Made by a program: the position numbers and the translations under genes
Shown here: in pieces, positions 8,280-16,046 of the stretch
How positions within the stretch are numbered: the stretch's first letter is position 1
How the letters are laid out: the number at the start of each line of letters is the position of its first letter
NCBI RefSeq assembly: GCF_000938255.1
Contig: NZ_JYMR01000045.1
Span: 248,001 to 312,000 of the forward strand
Length of the DNA stretch: 64,000 nucleotides
Source: Bradyrhizobium sp. LTSP849
GTDB taxonomy: Bacteria > Pseudomonadota > Alphaproteobacteria > Rhizobiales > Xanthobacteraceae
Direction: 5' to 3'
The notes under the pieces: model-generated
Told to the model about the DNA's origin: nothing
Seen by the model: only the letters and a program-made list of their open reading frames with translations
Databases searched by the model: none

Positions 8280-8873
8280 ATGCGCACCGCGACGATCAAG
8301 CGCAAGACCAAGGAGACCGACATCGAGGTCACCGTGAACCTCGATGGATCCGGCGTGTCCAAAATCGCGACCGGCATCGGCTTTTTCGACCATATGCTCG
8401 ATCTCCTCGCCCGCCATTCCCGCATCGACCTCACGGTCAAGGCGGTCGGCGATCTGCACATTGATCATCACCATACCACCGAAGACACCGGCATTGCGCT
8501 CGGCCAGGCGGTCAAGCAGGCGCTCGGCACCATGGCGGGCATCACCCGCTATGCCGACGTCCACATGCCCATGGACGAGACGCTGTCGCGCGTGGTCATC
8601 GACATCTCGGGCCGCCCGGTCCTGGTGTTCAAGGTCGATTTCCCCCGCGACAAGATCGGCGAGTTCGACACCGAGCTGGTGCGCGAGTGGTTCCAGGCCT
8701 TCGCCATGAACGCCGGCGTGACTCTCCACGTCGAGACCCTATATGGCGATAACAGCCACCATATCGCCGAGTCCTGCTTCAAGGGTCTGGCGCGGGTGCT
8801 GCGGGCGGCGGTCACGATCGATCCACGGGCGGCGGGCGAGGTGCCCTCCACCAAGGGCTCGCTCGGCGGCTGA
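8280..8873 (+). CDS. hisB: Imidazoleglycerol-phosphate dehydratase
   Basis: This enzyme dehydrates imidazole glycerol phosphate to imidazole acetol phosphate, step 6 of histidine synthesis (the seventh reaction in some schemes). It is a monofunctional 197-aa version without the phosphatase domain of E. coli HisB. Metal-ligand and signature motifs are present: GFFDHMLDLLARHS, DLHIDHHHTTEDTGIALGQA and NSHHIAESCFKGLARVL. It leads a compact histidine cluster running to hisE. The ribosome-binding site before the ATG is weak (AAGCGAAAGCC). Confidence 0.97.
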   Translation: MRTATIKRKTKETDIEVTVNLDGSGVSKIATGIGFFDHMLDLLARHSRIDLTVKAVGDLHIDHHHTTEDTGIALGQAVKQALGTMAGITRYADVHMPMDETLSRVVIDISGRPVLVFKVDFPRDKIGEFDTELVREWFQAFAMNAGVTLHVETLYGDNSHHIAESCFKGLARVLRAAVTIDPRAAGEVPSTKGSLGG

Positions 8874-8938
8874 CATCTCCGTCTTGCGGCAATCGCCGCC
8901 AGCGGCATCTACCCAATTCTCGAGAACGGGGCATCACC

Positions 8939-9466
8939 ATGCCTGTCTATACAGTTCATGCACCCACCCCTGGAGGGGCCGATCTGCGCGCGACCGACAG
9001 ATTCGTGTTCGTGCGCGACGGCTTCCATTTCTGGGCGATGGTGCTCGGCCCGTTCTGGCTGCTCTGGAACAGGCTTTGGCTGCCCCTGATCGGCTGGATC
9101 GTCTTCGTCGCTGCGTTCGATGCCGGGCTGTCCAGCCTCGGCGTTGGCCGCGGCTCGATCTTCTTCGCGAATATCATCGTCGCGCTCTTGATGGGCTTTG
9201 AGGCCTCGAGCCTGCGCCGCTGGACGCTGTCGCGCGGCAAGTGGCGGCAGCTCGACGTCGTCGTCGCTGACGACGAGGACACCGCCGAGCGCCGCTTCTT
9301 CGAGCGCTGGAGCCAAAAGCAGCGCGGCATCGTCAACGATCAATGGGCTGTCGATCGCGGCGGCCCGCCACCGACCCGCAATTTGCCGGGTCAGCAATTC
9401 TCCAGCCCGCCAATTCCGGCCGGTGGCATCATCGGATTGTTTCCAGAACCGGGAGGGTCAAGATGA
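8939..9466 (+). CDS. DUF2628 small membrane protein inside the his cluster
   Basis: This is a 175-aa protein with two to three hydrophobic segments near FWAMVLGPFWLLWNRLWLPL and the following LIGWIVFVAAFDAGLS. The pattern matches DUF2628: an N-terminal soluble strand region (VYTVHAPTPGGADLRATDRF), then the membrane part, then a charged tail. No function is known to me. It is inserted between hisB and hisH and ends in a 4-bp ATGA overlap with hisH, so its translation is coupled to hisH. The coupling suggests stable co-expression, though not necessarily a histidine role. Confidence 0.85.
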   Translation: MPVYTVHAPTPGGADLRATDRFVFVRDGFHFWAMVLGPFWLLWNRLWLPLIGWIVFVAAFDAGLSSLGVGRGSIFFANIIVALLMGFEASSLRRWTLSRGKWRQLDVVVADDEDTAERRFFERWSQKQRGIVNDQWAVDRGGPPPTRNLPGQQFSSPPIPAGGIIGLFPEPGGSR

Positions 9467-10113
9467 GCGTCGCCATCATCGATTACGGTTCCGGCAATCT
9501 GCATTCCGCCGCCAAGGCGTTTGAGCGCGCCGCGCGCAGCATGGAGAATCCGCAAAAGGTCTTCGTCACCAGCGATCCGGACCAGGCCTACGGCGCCGAT
9601 CGCCTGGTGCTGCCGGGCGTGGGTGCGTTCGCCGATTGCCGGCGCGGGCTCGATGCCGTCAACGGCATGGTCGAGGCGATCACCGAATCGGTGCGCGTCA
9701 AGGCGCGGCCGATGTTCGGCATCTGCGTCGGCATGCAGCTGTTCGCCACCCGCGGCAAGGAGCACGTCATCACGCAGGGCCTGAACTGGATCGGCGGCGA
9801 CGTCGAGAAGATCACGCCGCGCGACGAAAGCCTGAAGATCCCGCATATGGGCTGGAATACGCTCGACGTGCTGCGCGATCACCCGGTGCTGGAGCGGCTG
9901 CCGCTCGGCCCCAAGGGCCAGCACGCCTATTTCGTGCACTCCTATCACCTCAACGCTGCCAATGAGGCGGACGTGCTCGCGCGCGCCGATTACGGCGGGC
10001 CGGTCACCGCGATCGTCGCCAAGGACACCGCCATCGGCACGCAATTCCACCCCGAGAAGAGCCAGCGCTTTGGGCTAGCCCTGATCTCGAACTTTTTGCG
10101 ATGGAAACCGTGA
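9463..10113 (+). CDS. hisH: Imidazole glycerol phosphate synthase, glutamine amidotransferase subunit
   Basis: HisH hydrolyses glutamine and channels ammonia to HisF. This is a 216-aa class I amidotransferase. MSVAIIDYGSGNLHS is the canonical N terminus, and the nucleophile is Cys88 in GICVGMQLF. The His-Glu pair lies in TQFHPEKSQRFG near the C terminus. The frame is open upstream, but the ATG at 9463 matches the family start and overlaps the previous stop. The 3' end overlaps hisA, whose GTG start at 10110 sits in the hisH stop context (GTGA). Confidence 0.97.
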   Translation: MSVAIIDYGSGNLHSAAKAFERAARSMENPQKVFVTSDPDQAYGADRLVLPGVGAFADCRRGLDAVNGMVEAITESVRVKARPMFGICVGMQLFATRGKEHVITQGLNWIGGDVEKITPRDESLKIPHMGWNTLDVLRDHPVLERLPLGPKGQHAYFVHSYHLNAANEADVLARADYGGPVTAIVAKDTAIGTQFHPEKSQRFGLALISNFLRWKP

Positions 10114-10847
10114 TCCTCTTCCCCGCTATCGACCTCAAGAACGGCCAATGCGTGCGCCTCGAGCAAGGCGACATGGCACGCGCGACCGTGTTCAACCTCG
10201 ATCCCGCCGCACAGGCGCAGAGTTTTGTTGCGCAGGGTTTTGAGTATCTGCACGTCGTCGATCTCGACGGGGCCTTCGCCGGCAAGCCGGTGAATGCGCA
10301 GGCCGTCGAGGGCATGCTGAAGACGATCAAGATTCCGGTGCAGCTCGGCGGCGGCATTCGCGATCTTGCCACCGTCGAAGCCTGGCTCGAAAAGGGCATC
10401 AGCCGCGTCATCATCGGCACCGCCGCGGTGCGTGATCCGGAGCTGGTGAAGGTGGCTTCGAAAAAATTCCCCGGCCGTGTCGCGGTCGGGCTCGATGCCC
10501 GAGACGGCAAGGTCGCGGTCGAAGGCTGGGCCGAGACCTCGCAGGTGACGGTGCTGGAGATCGCACAGCGTTTTGAGGATGCCGGCGTTGCCGCCATCAT
10601 CTTCACCGACATCGCCCGCGACGGCTTGCTCAAGGGCTTGAACCTCGATGCGACCATTGCTTTGGCCGATGCCATCTCGATCCCCGTGGTCGCCTCCGGC
10701 GGCCTGGCCTCGATCGAGGACGTCAAGGCCATGCTCACGCCGCGGGCAAAAAAGCTCGCCGGCGCGATCGCCGGCCGCGCGCTCTATGACGGCCGGCTTG
10801 ATCCGGCCGCCGCGCTCACCTTGATCCGCAACACGCGCGCCGCCTAG
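10110..10847 (+). CDS. hisA: 1-(5-phosphoribosyl)-5-[(5-phosphoribosylamino)methylideneamino]imidazole-4-carboxamide isomerase
   Basis: HisA is a (beta/alpha)8 isomerase that opens the ribose of ProFAR to PRFAR, the substrate of HisH/HisF. Motifs are FPAIDLKNGQCVRL with the catalytic Asp in the first strand, LGGGIRDLATVEAWL, GLDARDGKVAVEGW, FTDIARDG and ASGGLAS. About 245 aa. Two starts are possible: the ATG at 10101 (reads METVILF) or the GTG at 10110 (reads MILF). I prefer 10110 because it gives the usual N terminus and a GTGA overlap with hisH. Confidence 0.95.
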   Translation: MILFPAIDLKNGQCVRLEQGDMARATVFNLDPAAQAQSFVAQGFEYLHVVDLDGAFAGKPVNAQAVEGMLKTIKIPVQLGGGIRDLATVEAWLEKGISRVIIGTAAVRDPELVKVASKKFPGRVAVGLDARDGKVAVEGWAETSQVTVLEIAQRFEDAGVAAIIFTDIARDGLLKGLNLDATIALADAISIPVVASGGLASIEDVKAMLTPRAKKLAGAIAGRALYDGRLDPAAALTLIRNTRAA

Positions 10848-10857
10848 GAGACATCAG

Positions 10858-11634
10858 ATGTTCAAGGTGCGCGTGATCCCCTGCCTCGACGTCAAGGACG
10901 GCCGTGTCGTCAAGGGCGTCAATTTCGTCGATCTGCGCGATGCCGGCGATCCCGTCGAAGCTGCGATCGCCTATGACGCCGCCGGCGCCGACGAGCTCAC
11001 GTTCCTCGACATTACCGCCACCCATGAGAACCGCGGCATCATGCTGGACGTGGTCCGGCGCACGGCGGAGGCCTGCTTCATGCCGGTGACCGTCGGCGGC
11101 GGTGTCCGTGAGGTCAACGATATCAAAACGCTGCTGCGCGCCGGCGCCGACAAGGTTTCGATTAACAGTGCCGCGGTGTCGCGGCGCGAGTTCGTCAAGG
11201 AAGCGGCCGAGAAGTTCGGTGGTCAGTGCGTGGTGGTTGCGATTGACGCTAAGCGGGTCAAGCGCGCGGGCGGCGGCGAGCGCTGGGAGATTTTTACCCA
11301 TGGCGGCCGCAACTCGACCGGCATCGACGCCATCGAATATGCCCAGGAAGTGGTCTCGCTCGGTGCTGGCGAAATCTTGCTCACCTCGATGGACCGCGAC
11401 GGCACAAGGCAGGGTTTTGACATCCCGCTGACCCGAGCGATCGCCGACAGCATTCCCGTTCCCGTGATCGCCTCGGGCGGCGTCGGCAATCTCGATCACC
11501 TCGTCGACGGTATCCGCGAGGGGCACGCCACCGCCGTCCTGGCCGCCTCGATCTTCCACTTCGGGGAATTCACCATCCGTGAGGCCAAGGAGCACATGGC
11601 CCGGCGCGGGCTACCCATGCGCCTGGATGCCTGA
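10858..11634 (+). CDS. hisF: Imidazole glycerol phosphate synthase, cyclase subunit
   Basis: HisF is the (beta/alpha)8 cyclase that uses ammonia from HisH to convert PRFAR to imidazole glycerol phosphate and AICAR. The 258-aa protein begins FKVRVIPCLDVKDGRVVKGV, with the first catalytic Asp at residue 11. It continues with VTVGGGVREVNDIKTLLRAGADKVSIN (first half TVGGGVREVND), ASGGVGNLDHLVDG and a GDG-type phosphate site in TSMDRDGTRQGFD. It starts 10 bp after hisA behind a GGAG ribosome-binding site, in the same operon. Confidence 0.97.
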   Translation: MFKVRVIPCLDVKDGRVVKGVNFVDLRDAGDPVEAAIAYDAAGADELTFLDITATHENRGIMLDVVRRTAEACFMPVTVGGGVREVNDIKTLLRAGADKVSINSAAVSRREFVKEAAEKFGGQCVVVAIDAKRVKRAGGGERWEIFTHGGRNSTGIDAIEYAQEVVSLGAGEILLTSMDRDGTRQGFDIPLTRAIADSIPVPVIASGGVGNLDHLVDGIREGHATAVLAASIFHFGEFTIREAKEHMARRGLPMRLDA

Positions 11635-11708
11635 CGACTCCCGTTCATAAAAATGCTAAAGGAGCCGGTGGAAGCCGGCCTTTCGGCTGGGCGTTTTGAG
11701 TATTCTGT

Positions 11709-12032
11709 ATGCCGCGTTTCACGATCCACGATCTGGCCGCAACCATCGACGCCCGCGCGGCGGCCGTCGGCGAGGGCTCCTACACCCGCAAGCTCCTGGA
11801 CAAGGGCGCCGAACATTGCGCCAAGAAGTTCGGTGAGGAAGCAGTCGAAACCGTAATCGCAGCAGTCGAAAACGATCGCGCACATCTGATCGCCGAGGGC
11901 GCCGATCTGCTCTACCATTTCCTTGTGCTGCTCAAGGTCCGCGGCGTAAAGCTGGAAGAGGTCGAGGCCGCGCTGGACAAACGGACCTCGATGTCAGGGT
12001 TGGAAGAGAAAGCGTCGCGCAAGGGCGACTAG
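11709..12032 (+). CDS. hisE: Phosphoribosyl-ATP pyrophosphatase
   Basis: HisE hydrolyses phosphoribosyl-ATP to phosphoribosyl-AMP, step 2 of the pathway. The 107-aa protein is all-alpha and MazG-like. Its acidic metal-binding signature is visible in KKFGEEAVETVIAAVE and EGADLLYHFLVLL. HisI is a separate gene outside this window, so this is the monofunctional form. It lies 74 bp after hisF and 18 bp before coaA in the same direction. Confidence 0.96.
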   Translation: MPRFTIHDLAATIDARAAAVGEGSYTRKLLDKGAEHCAKKFGEEAVETVIAAVENDRAHLIAEGADLLYHFLVLLKVRGVKLEEVEAALDKRTSMSGLEEKASRKGD

Positions 12033-12050
12033 CCAAGGTGGGAAGGCGTC

Positions 12051-13007
12051 ATGGATATCCGCGCACCCGAGCAGCAGTATAATCCGTATCGCGTTTATAC
12101 GCGCGCGCAGTGGGCGCATTTGCGTGACGATACGCCGATGACGCTGGAGCCGGGCGAGTTCGACCGGTTGCGTTCGCTGCACGATCGCCTGGACTTGCAG
12201 GAGGTCGAGGACATCTACCTGCCGCTGTCGCGATTGCTGTCGATCTACGTCGATGCGATGCAGCGCCTGTACTATGCGGAGCGCCAGTTCCTCAACATCC
12301 GCGATCGCAAGATGCCGTACGTCATCGGCGTCGCCGGTTCGGTCGCGGTCGGAAAGTCCACCACGGCTCGCGTGCTTCAGGCATTGCTGGCGCGCTGGTC
12401 GCCGCGGCCGAAGGTCGAGCTGATCACCACCGACGGATTTCTCTATCCCAACGCCGTGCTCGACCGGCAGGGCATCATGCAGAAAAAGGGCTTTCCCGAG
12501 AGCTACGATCTGCCGCTGCTGCTCAGTTTCCTGTCCGACATCAAGGCCGGCCGCCGCCATGTCCGCGCGCCCGTCTATTCGCATTTGACCTATGACATCG
12601 TGCCGAACCAGTGGGCCGAGATCGACCAGCCCGACATCCTGATCGTCGAGGGCGTCAACGTGCTGCAAACCGGCAAGCTGCCGCGCGACGGCAAGGCGGT
12701 GCCGGTTGTCTCCGACTTCTTCGACTTCTCGGTCTATATCGACGCCGACGAAGCGGCGCTGCGGCAATGGTACATCCGGCGCTTCCTGTCATTGCGCGAC
12801 ACCGCGTTCACCAATCCAAAGTCCTACTTCAACCGCTACGCGCTGTTGTCCGACGAGGAAGCCACCGCCACCGCTATCGCGATCTGGGAACGCACCAACC
12901 TCGCCAATCTCGAGGACAACATCCTGCCGACGCGTCCGCGCGCAACGCTGATTTTGAAGAAGGGCGCGGATCACACGGTGGAGAGCGTGGCGCTGCGAAG
13001 GCTGTAG
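12051..13007 (+). CDS. coaA: Type I pantothenate kinase
   Basis: CoaA phosphorylates pantothenate, the first step of CoA synthesis. The 318-aa protein shows Walker A GVAGSVAVGKST at about residues 93-104, followed by ELITTDGFLYPN, KGFPESYD, and YSHLTYDIVPNQ, all conserved in the prokaryotic type I kinase. IVEGVNVLQ lies in the P-loop kinase core. It is adjacent to hisE as in many Rhizobiales and is followed by a palindromic element that may terminate the his-coaA transcript. Confidence 0.96.
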   Translation: MDIRAPEQQYNPYRVYTRAQWAHLRDDTPMTLEPGEFDRLRSLHDRLDLQEVEDIYLPLSRLLSIYVDAMQRLYYAERQFLNIRDRKMPYVIGVAGSVAVGKSTTARVLQALLARWSPRPKVELITTDGFLYPNAVLDRQGIMQKKGFPESYDLPLLLSFLSDIKAGRRHVRAPVYSHLTYDIVPNQWAEIDQPDILIVEGVNVLQTGKLPRDGKAVPVVSDFFDFSVYIDADEAALRQWYIRRFLSLRDTAFTNPKSYFNRYALLSDEEATATAIAIWERTNLANLEDNILPTRPRATLILKKGADHTVESVALRRL

Positions 13008-13018
13008 GTTTCGGCTTC

Positions 13019-13116
13019 GTAGGGTGGGCAAAGGCGCGCTCTTCGCGCCGTGCCCACCATCTCTATCCGTTGCGTTGTTTGTGAGTGGTGGGCACGCTAC
13101 GCTTTGCCCACCCTAC
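13019..13116. repeat. Paired palindrome (GTAGGGTGGGCAAA family), copy 1
   Basis: The element begins GTAGGGTGGGCAAAG and ends CTTTGCCCACCCTAC, the inverse of the start. Inner arms read CGTGCCCACC and GGTGGGCACG. Related copies lie at 29252-29343 and 43681-43770. It lies between the convergent coaA and sensor-kinase genes, a position suited to two-way transcription termination. Confidence 0.85.
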
Positions 13117-13132
13117 GCAGCATCGCTTGCAG

Positions 13133-15364
13133 CTACATCACCAACTGCCGTGCCGCCGCGAGCCCCGCCAGCGCCTCATCCAGCTTTTCGCGATCGAGCG
13201 GCTTGATCAAAAATCCGTTCATGCCCGCCTCAAAACAGGCGTAGCGATCTTCCACCAGCGTGTTCGCGGTGAGCGCCAGGATCGGCGTGTGGTGACCGCC
13301 GGTGGCGGCCTCGTGGGCGCGGATGCGCTTGGTTGCCTCGATGCCGTCAAGCTGCGGCATCTGGATGTCCATCAAGACGAGATCAAAGGGCGCGCCAGCC
13401 GAGCTGGCCGCGAGCCAGGATTCCAGTGCCGCCTCGCCATGAACCGCGATGACGACGCGATGGCCGAGCTTGGTCAGCAGCGAGCGCATCAACAGCGCGT
13501 TGATCTCGTTGTCTTCGGCGACGAGGATCGAAAGGCCCTTTGCTGGCGCTCTCGCCGCAGCGGGTTCAACGGGCTCGGGCGCAAGGTCGGGTGAGGGGAC
13601 TTCCGGCGTCAGCGCCAGGCGCGCGGCGAGCGAGGCTGCGCGCAGCGGCTTCACCAGAAAGCCCGTGAACGCAGCCGAAAGCTTTTCATGGCGTGAGCCT
13701 GACGTCAGCAGCACCAGCCGCTGCGTTGCATGGGCGCGGGCGACTTCGCCCAGACGATCGGCGAGAGTGGTTCCGATCGCACGATCGATCAGCACCGCAT
13801 GCCACGAGCGTTCCGGCAGCAGCGCTTCGGCCACGGCCGCGTCCGCGACCAGGCAGGTCTGGCCGCCCCAGCGCTCCAGCCGACGCGCGATCAACGAGGC
13901 TTCGATGCCGTCGGCGACCAGGAGCATCGATTTGCCGGTGAGGTCGGGACTTGGAAAGGCTGTCTGTCCTGCGCCGGTTTGCGACGGGGCGAGCGGAACC
14001 GCGACCTCGAAGGTCGAGCCTTTGGCGGGCGCGCTCTCCAGCGTGATGCGGCCACCCATGCGCTTGACGATGCGCTCGCTGATGGCAAGGCCGAGCCCGG
14101 TGCCGCCATAGGTGCGCGCGACGCGGTCGTCGGCCTGCTCGAATTCGCGGAAGATGCGCGACTGCGCCTCGGGCGCGATGCCGATGCCGGTGTCGCGCAC
14201 GAGGAAACTGATTTCATTGGGCCAGATGCCGGGCTCGACGATCAGCGCGACGCCGCCATTCGCGGTGAACTTGATGGCGTTGCCGGCGAGGTTGAGCAGC
14301 ACCTGACGCAGCCGGCCGGCATCGCCGATGACCTCGAGCGGCAGGCGTTCGTCGATGTAAGCTGCGATCTCGAGATTCTTGGCCTGCGCGCGCGGCGCCA
14401 GCAGCTCGGTGATCTCTTCGATCAAGGTCGACAATGCGAAGGGGCGCTGCTCGAGGTCGAGTTTGCCGGCTTCGATCTTGGAATAATCGAGCAGCTCCTC
14501 GATCAGCGCCATCAAGGCTTCGCCCGACGTTTTCACCGCCTTGGCGTAGGTGGTCTGCTCCGGCGTCAGCGTGGTGTCGAGCAACAGCCCGCCCATGCCG
14601 ATGATGCCGTTCAGGGGGTTACGGATTTCATGCGAGGCCATCGCCAGGAAGCGCGATTTGGCGCGGTTGGCGGCGTCGGCCTGGTCGCGTGCGTCCGACA
14701 GCGCGCGCTCGGTCTCGGTGCGGTCGGTGACGTCGCGTCCGACGCTCTGCAATTCGGCGGGCTGGCCGGCATCGTGTCGTACAAAGCCCTCGCGCCAGGC
14801 GATCCAGCGCGCGCCGAGCGGCGTTGTGATCTTCTGGTCGTGGATGCGGGTGCCGTTGCTCTCGCGGGCGCTGTCGCCCTGCTCCAGCACGTCGAAATCG
14901 AAGCGCGTGCCGACCAGCGCGCTGCGCGCCTGCCCGGCCAGCGCACAATAGGCGTCGTTGGCGAAGGTGATGCGGCCCTGATGATCGCGCAGCACGATCA
15001 GATCGCCCTGTGATTCGAACAGGCTGCGGGCGCGTTCTTCTGCTTCCTTCAGCTCCCAATTGCGATCGATCAGCGCCTCGTTGTGGGCGGCCAGCGTGCG
15101 CAGCCGCTTGTTGACGAAGCGCAGCCGCATGCTGAGCGTCGCCAGCCCAAGGCAGGCGAGCGCGAACAGGAAGCTCGCGCCGATCGCAAAAGTATTGGGA
15201 TCGTAGCCGGAGTTCTCGGCGCGGCTGCCGGAGACGAAGCCATAGGCGCCGCCGAACGTCGCCGAGAAGATCATGAACGAGCGGATGGCGAAGGTGATTT
15301 TCGGGTAGCGGCGCCTGAAGCGGCGCATGCGCACCTTGATCCGGAACGTCCCACCCATCGCCAC
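13133..15364 (-). CDS. Membrane-bound hybrid sensor histidine kinase
   Basis: A 743-aa hybrid kinase with two N-terminal membrane segments (about residues 24-45 and 60-78). A PAS domain covers about 110-225. The HisKA box MASHEIRNPLNGIIG has the phosphorylatable His245. The HATPase domain has LLNLAGNAIKF, DTGIGIAP and GGTGLGLAIS. Two receiver-like domains follow. The first (about 475-585) keeps one Asp at 485 and Asp527 but lacks the usual acidic pair, so it looks degenerate. The second (610-735) has an intact AEDNEIN pocket and phospho-acceptor Asp666 in LVLMDIQMPQLDG. No Hpt domain or partner regulator is adjacent. The ligand is unknown. Confidence 0.93.
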   Translation of the reverse strand: MAMGGTFRIKVRMRRFRRRYPKITFAIRSFMIFSATFGGAYGFVSGSRAENSGYDPNTFAIGASFLFALACLGLATLSMRLRFVNKRLRTLAAHNEALIDRNWELKEAEERARSLFESQGDLIVLRDHQGRITFANDAYCALAGQARSALVGTRFDFDVLEQGDSARESNGTRIHDQKITTPLGARWIAWREGFVRHDAGQPAELQSVGRDVTDRTETERALSDARDQADAANRAKSRFLAMASHEIRNPLNGIIGMGGLLLDTTLTPEQTTYAKAVKTSGEALMALIEELLDYSKIEAGKLDLEQRPFALSTLIEEITELLAPRAQAKNLEIAAYIDERLPLEVIGDAGRLRQVLLNLAGNAIKFTANGGVALIVEPGIWPNEISFLVRDTGIGIAPEAQSRIFREFEQADDRVARTYGGTGLGLAISERIVKRMGGRITLESAPAKGSTFEVAVPLAPSQTGAGQTAFPSPDLTGKSMLLVADGIEASLIARRLERWGGQTCLVADAAVAEALLPERSWHAVLIDRAIGTTLADRLGEVARAHATQRLVLLTSGSRHEKLSAAFTGFLVKPLRAASLAARLALTPEVPSPDLAPEPVEPAAARAPAKGLSILVAEDNEINALLMRSLLTKLGHRVVIAVHGEAALESWLAASSAGAPFDLVLMDIQMPQLDGIEATKRIRAHEAATGGHHTPILALTANTLVEDRYACFEAGMNGFLIKPLDREKLDEALAGLAAARQLVM

Positions 15365-15480
15365 CGACCCCGACTCTTATAATCCTGCAATCGCCGAGCG
15401 GGACGATGTGCCTGTCGACCTTGCGAACAGTTTGAGGTGTTGGAGCCGCCTCGAAACAGGGTTGACGAGGTGTTAACGAC

Positions 15481-15948
15481 TCAGAGCGAGGCGGCCTGAA
15501 GGTGGCGCTGGCCATCGCGGGCGCCGACGATCAGGGCAGCGGCTTCCTTCTGTGAAAACGTCTTCGAGCGCACATAGATGCGGTAGTCCGCCGGTCCCTC
15601 GGTGGAGAGATAGATCGTCGGCCGGTCACCGCCCGGCTGCCCGGAAATCGCAACGAGACGTGTCGACGGATTGCCCTGGCAAGCGCCCGGCTCGTCGCTC
15701 GCGCCGTCATCAACCACCGCGAAGTCCGCGGCGTCCGCGTCGTCGGTGATCTGCACCCGCACGGTCGCTTGTTTAGGATCGTCGGTGAAGGCGACCTGGA
15801 TGCCGGCGGTCCAGAACAGGGACGTGAGCTCGACCGAGGTTTCGCCAATGGCGATGCAGGGATGCGAGACCGATCCGATCTCGCTGCGGGCGAACACCGC
15901 AGCCGCCAACAGGGGAACCACCGAGGCCAGGACCTTGAAACGCAACAT
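15481..15948 (-). CDS. Small secreted protein of unknown function
   Basis: A 155-aa protein with an apparent signal peptide (LRFKVLASVVPLLAAAVFA, residues 2-20). The mature part has two Cys residues, in SHPCIAIGE and EPGACQGN, that could form a disulfide in the periplasm. No enzymatic motif is visible and I do not recognise the family. It lies alone between the sensor kinase and comM, all on the minus strand, with 98 bp to comM upstream of it and 116 bp to the kinase gene downstream. Confidence 0.65.
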   Translation of the reverse strand: MLRFKVLASVVPLLAAAVFARSEIGSVSHPCIAIGETSVELTSLFWTAGIQVAFTDDPKQATVRVQITDDADAADFAVVDDGASDEPGACQGNPSTRLVAISGQPGGDRPTIYLSTEGPADYRIYVRSKTFSQKEAAALIVGARDGQRHLQAASL

Positions 15949-16046
15949 GACACTCTACTCGCCAGGCCCGGTACGGGAACTAGTGGGCCTTATGGTTTGC
16001 AGAGCGTAAAGGAAACTCGTTACCGCCGGGTTGATGCGCGTTCACA

